A DNA stretch of 43,176 nucleotides, from the NCBI GenBank assembly GCA_964345775.1, contig CAYFSO010000012.1:1-43176 (forward strand), in the 5' to 3' direction. This DNA comes from M55B154 sp964345775 (GTDB taxonomy: Bacteria; Spirochaetota; UBA4802; UB4802). The notes beneath the pieces are model-generated. The model did no database searches. It was not told where the DNA came from and saw nothing but the letters and a program-made list of their open reading frames with translations. Shown piece after piece: positions 15,953-23,828 of the stretch; position 1 is the stretch's first letter, and every line of letters begins with the position of its first letter. The position numbers were made by a program, and so were the translations under genes.

Positions 15953-16827
15953 AATTAATTGATCTTCACATTCATTCCACTTTTAGTGAAGATGGTGAAC
16001 TTTCCATCCAGGAAATTCTTGAACTGGCTGTTGCCAGGGGCATTTCAGCCATTGCGGTTACCGATCATGATTCAGTAAGATCAATCCCGGTTGCCAGGGA
16101 TCTGGCGCAGGGATACGGCGTGGAACATGTCCCCGGGGTAGAAGTTACAACGGTATTAAATGATGATGGATCACAACAGCATATACTTGGTTATTACGTT
16201 GATGAGAATAACCGGGAACTGCTGGAGGCCCTGGAAAGGATATCCGCCTTCAGGATAGAAATCGCGAAGGAGAGGATGGCTGCCCTGAAGAACGCCGGTT
16301 TTTCCCTGGACGAGGACATGGTCTGGGAATTGGCAGCGGGAAGGGCTCCAACCGCGGCTTCCATTATGAGAGCAGTACTGGAAAATCCGGAAAATGAAAG
16401 TGATCCACGAATGGATTCGTATTACAGGGGAACAAGGAAAGATAACCAGTTGCCCAATTTTTACCGTGAATATCTTTCCGAAGGTGGCGCGGCATATGTT
16501 CCCTTTAAATCTATAGGGGTGGCTGAAGGGATTGAAGTGATCCGTAAAGCGGGTGGCGTTCCTATCCTGGCACATCCCGTATTTGCAAAAAAAGAAACTT
16601 TTCTTGATCATATGGTGGACATGGGTATAGCGGGGCTGGAGGCAATATCCACATACCATACCCCTGAGCAGGTGGAATACTATACAACGTATGCCGACTC
16701 AAGGGAGCTGCTGGTCACCGCCGGTTCGGATTATCATGGGCCGGTATCCAAGCCAAAGGTGCAACTTGGCGGGATCGAAGGAAATTCGTATGATCTCCTG
16801 GAAAAAATAAAAAAGGCTGCGCAATAA
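15949..16827 (+). CDS. PHP-domain phosphoesterase (YciV/RNase AM-like)
   Basis: The 292-residue PHP protein has metal motifs DLHIHSTFSEDG (residues 5-16), VTDHDS, PGVEVT, LAHPVF and SDYHGP. These are arranged as in the 3',5'-nucleotide bisphosphate phosphatase/5'-3' exonuclease group once called TrpH or YciV. It probably hydrolyses phosphate esters of pAp-type nucleotides or trims short RNA 5' ends; the substrate is inferred. The start is TTG, whose last two bases belong to the stop of the preceding M23 gene; the protein would otherwise lack its first conserved residues. Start choice is confident for this reason. Confidence 0.85.
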   Translation: MKLIDLHIHSTFSEDGELSIQEILELAVARGISAIAVTDHDSVRSIPVARDLAQGYGVEHVPGVEVTTVLNDDGSQQHILGYYVDENNRELLEALERISAFRIEIAKERMAALKNAGFSLDEDMVWELAAGRAPTAASIMRAVLENPENESDPRMDSYYRGTRKDNQLPNFYREYLSEGGAAYVPFKSIGVAEGIEVIRKAGGVPILAHPVFAKKETFLDHMVDMGIAGLEAISTYHTPEQVEYYTTYADSRELLVTAGSDYHGPVSKPKVQLGGIEGNSYDLLEKIKKAAQ

Positions 16828-16848
16828 AAAACCCACCCTGTTCCCCGG

Positions 16849-17739
16849 TTACTGTTCTTTCTGCCCTGATACTTCTTCGAGGTTAAACTGGTCTATAATG
16901 TCGCTGTCCCTGGGAAATGATTTCATTATATTCTTCTCTTCTTCAGGTGTCCCGTAGTAAGCCCATTTTGTCAGCTCTCCAATAATTTCCTTAACAGCCT
17001 CTTCCTGGTTATTGTAAACAAAGATAATATTGGGCCCGGATTTGTATCCCCAGTTAAACCCATCCGCTATGTTCACCGAAAAGGTTTCGGTGACCCCATC
17101 GCCGTCAGCGTCTTCGGCATAATACAGTTTTTCGTCGATGGTTTTTGCCGAAACCGTTATCTTGTGCTTCGTCTCGGTCTCCGGTGCGTTGATATACGTC
17201 GGTTTGGGAAGGGGGGTCCGTTCTACTATGAGCCCGGAATCCTTTCTGTTTACCATCAGCTGTTTGAACACCTCAACATGTTTTTGTAAGAAGGCATTCC
17301 TGACATTCTGGTAGAAGGTACCAAAACTCCTGGATACAAACTCTTCGCTGAAATTTTTCATTCTCTCGATACGCCTGCTGGTAATTCGTATGAAATCGGG
17401 TTTTTCGTTGATCTTGTTTTCCCAGAGGTCTGGTATCAGCTTGTTTTCCATTTCAAACATCAGTCTTTTTTCGCGGACTTTTTCCGGGTCATCGTACCCG
17501 TCTTTCATCAGGTAAATCTCTTTTTCCTTTATGATGAGCAGGGTAGCAAGTGAGTCATCCATTTCAGGGGCAATTTTTTTTTGGATATGCTGGTACGCTA
17601 ACCTGTCCTCGTTGTACCTGGAAATCTTTTCAATTGAAATAGGCTTGAATTCAAAATTGGCTGCAATGATGGATGCAGAAAATAATATAATAATTCCACC
17701 TGCAAAAAATAAGTATCGACGACACCTCAAGAACCGCAT
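16849..17739 (-). CDS. Hypothetical exported protein with an acidic DGDG loop
   Basis: The 296-residue product has an N-terminal signal (YLFFAGGIIILFSASIIAA). A long charged helical region follows (about 35-165; RRIERMKNFSEEFVSRSF), then a C-terminal beta-rich part. The motif AEDADGDGVTETFSV (about residues 209-223) looks like a calcium-binding loop of the EF-hand/thrombospondin-3 type. I recognise no family. It converges with the PHP gene and has a 217-base gap upstream. Function unknown; location probably periplasmic. Confidence 0.55.
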   Translation of the reverse strand: MRFLRCRRYLFFAGGIIILFSASIIAANFEFKPISIEKISRYNEDRLAYQHIQKKIAPEMDDSLATLLIIKEKEIYLMKDGYDDPEKVREKRLMFEMENKLIPDLWENKINEKPDFIRITSRRIERMKNFSEEFVSRSFGTFYQNVRNAFLQKHVEVFKQLMVNRKDSGLIVERTPLPKPTYINAPETETKHKITVSAKTIDEKLYYAEDADGDGVTETFSVNIADGFNWGYKSGPNIIFVYNNQEEAVKEIIGELTKWAYYGTPEEEKNIMKSFPRDSDIIDQFNLEEVSGQKEQ

Positions 17740-17897
17740 TAGGGTACCTCCCTGTTCAGGTAATGATGGATGTGTATACCGTCTACGAATTTCCTTTTCG
17801 TATACTGCATGATATGACGATTACTAAACTATAGTTGCAGGTTAACTATTTGTCAAATATTTTATAAAAACCTGGAAAGACAGTTAGCGGGGGCTTA

Positions 17898-17924
17898 TTG
17901 GAATATATCAGGATGTGCTATACT
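17898..17924 (+). promoter_or_regulatory. Extended -10 promoter for the tandem-hotdog gene
   Basis: TATACT (17919-17924) is preceded by TGC, giving an extended -10. A TTGGAA (17898-17903) lies 15 bases upstream, a short spacer. The rest of the 217-base gap (17740-17956) holds no other clear site. Confidence 0.45.
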
Positions 17925-17956
17925 AACTGTGAACGGACTATGAACGGTAAAAAAAT

Positions 17957-18919
17957 ATGTTGAAGCACAGTGACTGTTATTACTGCATACCGGGTGGATA
18001 CCTGTTCAACAACTATACAGTTGAAGACCATGCTGTATCTACCAGAATGGTGATTGAACAAAGGCACGAAGGATGGCCCGGGATCCCGCATGGGGGTGTG
18101 GGGATGGCGGCATTTGTGGAACTTTGCGATATGCTTGATGAAGGAAAAACTGGATTTCCTCTAATATATACCTTCAGGTTCGGGGGAGAACAGATCGCGG
18201 TTGGTGACGTGGTAGAATTGAAGGTAACCGGATCTGAACCTGGATACATGGGAGAAATGGCCACTCCCGGTACAGGTATGCCCTACCTGAAGGCCCTGAT
18301 GAGAAACGGTATGCTGGATAATTGGGATCACGTCCAGTCACGTGCTTCAAGCATGAGGGTGAGTATGCGGTACGCACAGCATACACTGCGTATACCCGAT
18401 ATGTCATACCGGCTGTTGTTCAAAAATGCATCAAAACACCGGCGGGACATGCGTACTTTCTCGTTTCACGAGTACAGCAAGGGGCATACCATGCTGTATT
18501 GCAGGTCGCGTGACATGGCAGGGAAAGAAGGGAGAAGCTTTAATACGCTGCACGGTGACCATATTCATCCAGGTGTACTTATAACACTGCTGGATGAAAC
18601 AATGGGATGGGCCGGTTTCCTGAGCGCCTGGCAGGGCGGGGTAACGGTCATTCTCGATGTTAATCTATTTAAACCGGTGTGCGATACAGATTCATTTGTC
18701 GTATGCGGCATGTGTAATAGTATTGCCGGATCCGCTCAACGTAAACTTGTTCATGTCACAGGGGCCGTCTTTACAGAAAAGGACAATGGCCTTGAGTTGT
18801 CGGGATATGCACGGGGGAGATGGCTTACCCTGCCGGGATACAAGGAGAAGATGGTTCAATATCTCCTGGGATCGGAAAATACAGAAGGGTTCACCTCGCG
18901 TTTTCCAGGTTTAATCTGA
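17957..18919 (+). CDS. Tandem-hotdog protein, probable acyl-CoA thioesterase
   Basis: This 320-residue protein contains two hotdog folds. The first (about 20-110) carries GIPHGGVGMAAFVELCDML; the second (about 190-290) carries GDHIHPGVLITLLDETMGW. HGG/HPG followed by a long helix with an acidic residue (ELC/DET) is the PaaI/YbgC-type signature. Tandem hotdogs form pseudo-dimers that hydrolyse or hydrate acyl-thioesters. The region between the folds (about 115-185) is basic. Its stop overlaps the convergent ADP-ribosylglycohydrolase gene by 9 bases. Specific substrate unknown. Confidence 0.7.
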   Translation: MLKHSDCYYCIPGGYLFNNYTVEDHAVSTRMVIEQRHEGWPGIPHGGVGMAAFVELCDMLDEGKTGFPLIYTFRFGGEQIAVGDVVELKVTGSEPGYMGEMATPGTGMPYLKALMRNGMLDNWDHVQSRASSMRVSMRYAQHTLRIPDMSYRLLFKNASKHRRDMRTFSFHEYSKGHTMLYCRSRDMAGKEGRSFNTLHGDHIHPGVLITLLDETMGWAGFLSAWQGGVTVILDVNLFKPVCDTDSFVVCGMCNSIAGSAQRKLVHVTGAVFTEKDNGLELSGYARGRWLTLPGYKEKMVQYLLGSENTEGFTSRFPGLI

Positions 18920-20179
18920 ATCGAGTTTTTTTTTCTGCTTTTTCCATTTTGCCTTGTCATACTTTGTCCAGCTTTCAACTACATGCCTGGAAAGCTGGTC
19001 CACCCTGTCTTTTCCAGGTTTTTTGCGGGGTTTTTTTTCAGGAACCCTCTTGAACCTGCTCCCGCGTTCCTCATCTTCTTTCCCTGTAAGGGATGATTCG
19101 TTCTGCATGAATTGCACCAGCTCGTTTGCGGGCACGTTGGAACCGGCAATAGTATCCACCATCGAAAGTACCTTTTTGCGGTTTACCAGTTCATCAATCA
19201 ATACCCTGGGGATCTGCCCGGCTCCACAGTAAAGGCCCAGCAGGGCCCCTGCCACCGGCATGCAGGTACCGGTGGAGCCACCTGATTGTACAAGCCGGAA
19301 GATGAAGTCTTGAGCATTGTCATGGTACATGGCGAAGGCGCATGGCCAGCACAGGGCGGAAAACGCGTGGTTTACCGTGGGACGCGTCACCGGCGTTTTC
19401 TGGTTGTTGTTTATGAAATTGATTATATGGCCTGAAGCCTGTTCGATCCGGGTTGTTTCTTTTATTCGTGCCAGCAGTGTATGTACCTGGGTGATATATT
19501 CATTCACCGTTGAGGGGTTCCAGCCCGAATCAAAAATTACATGGCTGAATCTATTGGCCTCTTCCATGGCCTTTTCAGCTGCCAGCAGGGCATCGTCAAC
19601 CGCGTTCAATGTTCCCGTAGATGCACGGCCTTTTGCCAGTGAATACAGGTGAATGGTAACCAGGCATGTGGCAAGTACGATGGGATTATGGCTGAAAAAG
19701 GAGATGAAGGACGTGATTGATGCCATAAAGGCTTCTTCTCCAACATGTTCCAGGCAGAGCAGCGAGGGCAGCAGGGGCAGTATGTCACCGCCGGCGTCAT
19801 GAGAACTGCTTACCTCTTCAGGGTTATCAAGACGCCTGAAGGCCCGAATCACTGTCCTTGATGGATGACGGAGGTTCCCGGTGAGTAATTCACCGGTTCC
19901 CCTGATGTCGGCAAAAAGGGTTTCCATTCTCTGCCTGCTGCAGACTTTTTCACCTGCCATTATGGATGACAGGTACAGCAGCAACTGGGAATTTGCCGTG
20001 TACAGGCCGGGTTTTTTCCAGCGTTCAGGTTTTCCCTTTATGGCGGGAAAGTTGTCGGGGTACCCATCAATGGATTTGAAAACCGAATGTATGTGGCCCT
20101 CCCCCAGTCCATCCAGGGGCGCGCCGAGGGTGTCTCCTGTTATGCTTCCAAGAAGGATATCTCTTATGTCATTTCTCAT
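18911..20179 (-). CDS. ADP-ribosylglycohydrolase-family protein with lost metal motifs (likely pseudoenzyme)
   Basis: The 422-residue protein follows the ARH/DraG fold. The start ILLGSITGDTLGAPLDGL (residues 8-25) matches the usual G-x-x-x-G-D-x-x-G-A-P. However, the first magnesium motif, normally Y-T-D-D-T, is here YTANSQ (60-65). The C-terminal motif, normally G-G-D-T-D-T, is SGGSTGTCMP (299-308). All the aspartates expected to bind the two metals in these motifs are gone. A Lys/Arg-rich tail (about 365-422) is added. A GGAG site precedes the ATG. It probably lacks hydrolase activity and may bind ADP-ribose or act structurally. Family certain, inactivation inferred. Confidence 0.75.
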   Translation of the reverse strand: MRNDIRDILLGSITGDTLGAPLDGLGEGHIHSVFKSIDGYPDNFPAIKGKPERWKKPGLYTANSQLLLYLSSIMAGEKVCSRQRMETLFADIRGTGELLTGNLRHPSRTVIRAFRRLDNPEEVSSSHDAGGDILPLLPSLLCLEHVGEEAFMASITSFISFFSHNPIVLATCLVTIHLYSLAKGRASTGTLNAVDDALLAAEKAMEEANRFSHVIFDSGWNPSTVNEYITQVHTLLARIKETTRIEQASGHIINFINNNQKTPVTRPTVNHAFSALCWPCAFAMYHDNAQDFIFRLVQSGGSTGTCMPVAGALLGLYCGAGQIPRVLIDELVNRKKVLSMVDTIAGSNVPANELVQFMQNESSLTGKEDEERGSRFKRVPEKKPRKKPGKDRVDQLSRHVVESWTKYDKAKWKKQKKKLDSD

Positions 20180-20355
20180 CAGGGCGCTCCGGGTAATTTT
20201 TTATGTGCTGATGCGCATTGTAAAAGAGTTTGCCCCTGTTTGAAAAGAATAAAAAAGGGGCGTGAAAAAAGTTGCATTATAACAGGACATGTGCGGTAAT
20301 AACAGTGACAGGGATCATAGTGATGAACATGAGCAGAATTAACCGGGAGGCATAT

Positions 20356-21444
20356 ATGAAAAGAGTGATCGTACTTGCGCTGGTGGCAGCAATTGCCATC
20401 GGGGTTGGCTGTACAAAGGAAACCGAAGAATACGCGATGATAACGTTTGCGGTTGGGAACGTAACTAAGAATGACACGGCCGTGGTGATAGGTGACCTGC
20501 TGAACGAAAAAGATGTTCTTAAGACCGACGCCCTATCCTCCTGTGATATAAAGATCGGTGATTCAATGGTGAGAATAAAGGAGAACTCAAAGCTCCTGGT
20601 CTCACAGCTGATGCGGACCGATGATCTTGAAAATACTGTACTTGGCCTGGATGTTGGCAAAATGCTTTGCAAACCCAAAAAGCTATTGAAGAACGAAAAG
20701 TTCATGGTAAAAACCCCCACAGCGGTTGCAGGTGTAAGGGGCACAAAGTTCACGGTTGAGGCTGATGCGAAAAAGACAAGCCGTATTAAGGTATATGACG
20801 GGAAAGTCAGGGTTGTGAGGCGGGTTATGTCAATAGAGGACCAGATAGAAACTGTTCTTGATGAAGCCCCCCCGCTTGAAGAAAAGCAGAAAGTTGTTAT
20901 TACCGAAAAGGAAGTTGGTGATATAGAGAAGAAAGTTGAAAAACTGATGAAGTCCAAACCCGCTGATGAAGCTGCCGAAGTGGCCATCGTGAAAATCGTA
21001 CAGGACGTTAAGAATGACGTAATTGTCTCGAAAAAACAGGTGCAGAAGTTCAAGGTAGAAGACTTCAGGGAGGAACAGGACGAGATCATAGCCGTCGAAG
21101 AAAAGCCGAAAGAAGTTATCAAGAAGATAACCCGGATAGTTAAGGAAGAAAAGGAAAAGCCCGTTCCAGAAGGACAACTGCTGGTTACCAGGTACGAGGT
21201 GTATTTCATAAAGAACGGCAAGGTGGTATGGGAAGGGAATGTAATAGAACCACCGGTTAAGACCGAGGATAAGCTTTACATCGCCTCGGGTGATTACGTC
21301 TACTGTGCCTCACTCGAAGGGCCGGTACTGTGGAGAAAGAAAATCGATAATAACGGAAAGCTTGAGCTTTCTGATGATTCACTGGTGGTATATTCCCAGT
21401 CAGGGAAAAAGAAACTTGACCTTGAAACGGGTACTGAAATGTAA
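20356..21444 (+). CDS. FecR-domain lipoprotein
   Basis: The product is about 362 residues from the ATG with GGGAGG five bases upstream; an in-frame ATA-type extension to 20272 is rejected. The signal ends in AIAIGVGC, a loose lipobox of the spirochaete style. A FecR domain follows, with the diagnostic VKTPTAVAGVRGTKFTVEA at about residues 118-136 and a strand IKVYDGKVRVV. A long charged coiled region (about 170-285) leads to a short C-terminal part (YIASGDYVYCASLEGPVLWR) that resembles one blade of a PQQ-type propeller. FecR proteins outside iron signalling are common as envelope sensors or structural proteins. Function not known. Confidence 0.75.
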   Translation: MKRVIVLALVAAIAIGVGCTKETEEYAMITFAVGNVTKNDTAVVIGDLLNEKDVLKTDALSSCDIKIGDSMVRIKENSKLLVSQLMRTDDLENTVLGLDVGKMLCKPKKLLKNEKFMVKTPTAVAGVRGTKFTVEADAKKTSRIKVYDGKVRVVRRVMSIEDQIETVLDEAPPLEEKQKVVITEKEVGDIEKKVEKLMKSKPADEAAEVAIVKIVQDVKNDVIVSKKQVQKFKVEDFREEQDEIIAVEEKPKEVIKKITRIVKEEKEKPVPEGQLLVTRYEVYFIKNGKVVWEGNVIEPPVKTEDKLYIASGDYVYCASLEGPVLWRKKIDNNGKLELSDDSLVVYSQSGKKKLDLETGTEM

Positions 21445-21468
21445 GTTCCCCGTAAATGCTGCTTCAAA

Positions 21469-21494
21469 AACCGGCTCCTTGACAGGTGCCGGTT
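21469..21494. terminator. Bidirectional terminator between convergent genes
   Basis: AACCGGC (21469-21475) pairs with GCCGGTT (21488-21494) around a 12-base loop, just after the FecR gene and before the end of the 56-residue gene. T-tracts are short on both strands, so efficiency is uncertain. Confidence 0.5.
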
Positions 21495-21509
21495 CTTGTT
21501 TGTAACGTG

Positions 21510-21680
21510 TCATTTGTCTTTGCTGTACACGTAGGTGTTGAGAAGATACTCGGTCTGCATGGGATCCAGGTCATATTTCTGGCTTGCTTCGTTAACCAGC
21601 CTTATCCTGTCAGCATCGGGATTGCTTTTCAGTTCACCGCTGATAAAACGAATAACTTCCTGCATTATCTCACTTGTCAT
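21510..21680 (-). CDS. 56-residue hypothetical protein of the queE operon
   Basis: This short ORF has an excellent ribosome binding site (GGAGGGAG, three bases before ATG at its end) and lies 18 bases after the radical SAM gene. The product starts MTSEIMQEVIRFISGELK and ends YLLNTYVYSKDK. It is acidic, predicted all-helical, with no membrane segment or known motif. Position and Shine-Dalgarno strength make translation likely. It could be a small partner of the radical SAM enzyme, which is inference. Confidence 0.65.
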   Translation of the reverse strand: MTSEIMQEVIRFISGELKSNPDADRIRLVNEASQKYDLDPMQTEYLLNTYVYSKDK

Positions 21681-21698
21681 GATCTCCCTCCGTAATGG

Positions 21699-22574
21699 TT
21701 ACAGTGCTCTCAGGTGTTCCGGTTTCAACAGTTCTTCGTTGCCGGATTCTATAACCCTGTTCAGCAGTTCCAGTACATCTGGTTTCTGTTCAGGTAACGT
21801 GGCTTTTATTGGTAAATAGTTTGAAGCATGGTTGGACGTGAACATGCACCTGTCATGTACATCCATGTGTTCGATAATCAGCTTCAGTTCACGCAAAAGG
21901 CTGAACTTATCGGGCAGGATGAATGTGCCATTTTGGAATTCCCTGTACAGCTGTGTGTTGGGGAGCAGCATTACCGTTAATGCTGATGCATACTGGGGAG
22001 ACATCCTGCCAAGGTGTTTGCCGGTGTCAATGGCATGTGGAATGCTCATGTCAATCCCTCCCAGGCCAAGAAGAACCGTTTGAGACAGCAGCATCCCCGA
22101 TGCCTTTACCTTTTCGGCCGCTTCAAGCTGATGTGCCGGTAATGCTCCCTTCTTGATTTTTCGCAGTATTGTTTCGTTCCCGCTTTCGATACCCTGGTAC
22201 ACTATACCCAGGCCGGCATCATGGAGCTCTTTCAACTCTTCGGGGGTTTTCTTTAATATGGCCTTGGCATTACCGTAGACACCTATTCGCTCTATCTGCG
22301 GATTTTTCTGCCGTATGTAGTCCATTATTTCGAGGATGGTGGCAGTGGGCAGTATCAGCACATCCCCGTCTGCAAGGAAGGCTTTCCTGTACCTGTAAGA
22401 GGAAGAAGCCTCGTCAATATCCCGCTTTACCTGTTCAATATTCTTGATATAGAATTTCTGATCCTTGTAAGTGCCGCAGAAAGTACACTGGTTGTGGGAG
22501 CAACCCACTGTAACCTGTATGATCATGCTGTATGCTTCGCTTGGCGGTCGTATCACATGTCCTACGTAATCCAT
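21699..22574 (-). CDS. Radical SAM protein with Cx4Cx2C cluster motif
   Basis: The 291-residue protein is a radical SAM TIM-barrel enzyme of the COG1032/Elp3-like type. The cluster motif is VGCSHNQCTFCGTYK, with Cys25, Cys30 and Cys33. The first spacing is thus four rather than the standard three residues. Other marks are FLADGDVLIL, IGVYGNAKAIL, and GLGIVYQGIESGNETILRKI, which are common to the family. It should cleave S-adenosylmethionine with a [4Fe-4S] cluster; substrate unknown. It lies 17 bases after queE on the same strand and is followed by the 56-residue gene. Confidence 0.82.
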   Translation of the reverse strand: MDYVGHVIRPPSEAYSMIIQVTVGCSHNQCTFCGTYKDQKFYIKNIEQVKRDIDEASSSYRYRKAFLADGDVLILPTATILEIMDYIRQKNPQIERIGVYGNAKAILKKTPEELKELHDAGLGIVYQGIESGNETILRKIKKGALPAHQLEAAEKVKASGMLLSQTVLLGLGGIDMSIPHAIDTGKHLGRMSPQYASALTVMLLPNTQLYREFQNGTFILPDKFSLLRELKLIIEHMDVHDRCMFTSNHASNYLPIKATLPEQKPDVLELLNRVIESGNEELLKPEHLRAL

Positions 22575-22591
22575 AATTCCTCCTGGTATTG

Positions 22592-23242
22592 TCAGGCAAG
22601 AGTACCTGGTTCATGGTTTCCCCATATACACCTGTGCAGCTGCAGGTTCAGGCGTACCCGGAGTCTATCCTCCAGCACCTTACCTGCCAGTTTCTCAGGC
22701 CGCATGGTTGAGCTCTCTGGAGAAAAGTTTACTGTTGCCGGTGATTTTGCAAGATATTTTTCAATAAATCTGCATGCAAAGTGATAATCCCTGTCATCGG
22801 CAATAATAAACTTTACTTCATCATTGTGTCCCAGGTGGTCAAGATTTTCCATTAAAAATGAACGATCTTCTCCGCTTGAGGGGGTTTTTACGTCCAATAT
22901 CTTCCTTACCTCGCCGGGTACATTTACCACCGGCTGGCTGCCATTCGTTTCAAGTTGTACCGTATATTTTTTGTCCGTTAGGGCGGTTATCAGTGCAAAT
23001 GATCCCTCCTGTATAAGTGGTTCTCCACCTGTTACGGTTATATGATGGGCAGATGGGTAACGTGTTACAGTATCGAGTACATTCTCTATGTGGCAGTATT
23101 CACCTCCTTCCCTGGCATATGCCGTATCGCAGTGAACGCAGTCAAGATTGCACCCGGCGGTTCTTATGAACAGGGACGGGAAGCCACTCAGGGTAGTTTC
23201 TCCCTGGATGGAGTAGAATATCTCTTTTACGCATATTTTCAT
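22592..23242 (-). CDS. queE: 7-carboxy-7-deazaguanine synthase
   Basis: The product is 216 residues from the ATG at 23242; a longer frame adds a non-conserved 17-residue extension and is rejected. The N-terminus reads MKICVKEIFYSIQGE, the QueE hallmark. The radical SAM cluster motif is AGCNLDCVHCDT (Cys31, Cys35, Cys38). ITVTGGEPLIQ and VQLETNGSQ follow. It converts 6-carboxy-tetrahydropterin to 7-carboxy-7-deazaguanine, the ring-forming step for queuosine and other deazapurines. No other que gene is in the window. It is divergent from the second bactofilin and starts a three-gene unit. Confidence 0.93.
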   Translation of the reverse strand: MKICVKEIFYSIQGETTLSGFPSLFIRTAGCNLDCVHCDTAYAREGGEYCHIENVLDTVTRYPSAHHITVTGGEPLIQEGSFALITALTDKKYTVQLETNGSQPVVNVPGEVRKILDVKTPSSGEDRSFLMENLDHLGHNDEVKFIIADDRDYHFACRFIEKYLAKSPATVNFSPESSTMRPEKLAGKVLEDRLRVRLNLQLHRCIWGNHEPGTLA

Positions 23243-23310
23243 GGTATTAGTGCCACTTTCTTTAAAAAATTCTTGAAATAATAAAGTACACATAACAAAT
23301 ATAAATATAG

Positions 23311-23339
23311 TTGCAATAAAAAAACATGAACGTTATATA
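23311..23339 (+). promoter_or_regulatory. Sigma70-type promoter for bactofilin/LysM-M23
   Basis: TTGCAA (23311-23316), 17 bases, TATATA (23334-23339), in the queE/bactofilin divergent gap. The start near 23346 leaves a short leader of about 17 bases with AGGAG before the ATG. Confidence 0.55.
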
Positions 23340-23362
23340 ACGAGGAATGACAGGAGTGCCAT

Positions 23363-23773
23363 ATGGCAGCAAAGAATGAGTGGATGAACAGCACCATTGG
23401 TGAAGGGTCAATATTTGAAGGGAAGTTCTATATCAGTGGTTCGTTGAGAATTGACGGTAAATTTGAAGGTGAAATAAAGACGGACGAAGAACTGGTTGTT
23501 GGAGAGGCCGGTAAGGTTAAAACCAATATACATGCGAAAAACGTAGTTGTGGCCGGCACCGTGATCGGCAACATTCAGGCCGACGAGGAAGTGAAACTGC
23601 TGGAAACGGCCCGCGTGATGGGTGATATTGAGACACCTGTTCTCACCATACAGCGGGGAGTAGTTTCTCAGGGTTCTGTCACCATTACCGGAGGTCAGAA
23701 AAAAGACGTGAAGAAAACGATCGAAGATTCATATAATTCTGCTCCCAGAAAGAATGCTGAAAAATCTTCATAA
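23363..23773 (+). CDS. Bactofilin (second copy)
   Basis: The 136-residue protein matches the bactofilin beta-helix and is similar to the copy at 2561-2926. Shared marks are TIGEGSIFEGKFYISGSLR, then IDGKFEGEIKTDE and GNIQADEEVKLLETARVMGD and IETPVLTI. It differs in a C-terminal charged tail (about 110-136). It is followed 55 bases later by a LysM-M23 peptidase. In Helicobacter (CcmA with Csd proteins) and other bacteria, a bactofilin next to an M23 peptidase positions wall cutting to shape the cell. The same role here is inferred from context. Confidence 0.92.
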   Translation: MAAKNEWMNSTIGEGSIFEGKFYISGSLRIDGKFEGEIKTDEELVVGEAGKVKTNIHAKNVVVAGTVIGNIQADEEVKLLETARVMGDIETPVLTIQRGVVSQGSVTITGGQKKDVKKTIEDSYNSAPRKNAEKSS

Positions 23774-23828
23774 GCAGGGGAAGGGGAGCCGATAGTAATA
23801 CTGATTACTCACATCGGATTATTGCAAG

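Noticed and set aside
20232..20262. GCCCCT/AGGGGC inverted repeat between the ARH and FecR genes as a terminator
   Set aside because: It lies between divergent genes where no transcript should end, the loop is long and A-rich, and the match is only six bases.
20277..21221. Long open frame on the minus strand opposite the FecR lipoprotein
   Set aside because: It is Ser/Phe/Thr-rich low-complexity sequence mirroring the Lys/Glu-rich coding strand, has no ribosome binding site, and the plus-strand gene has clear domains.
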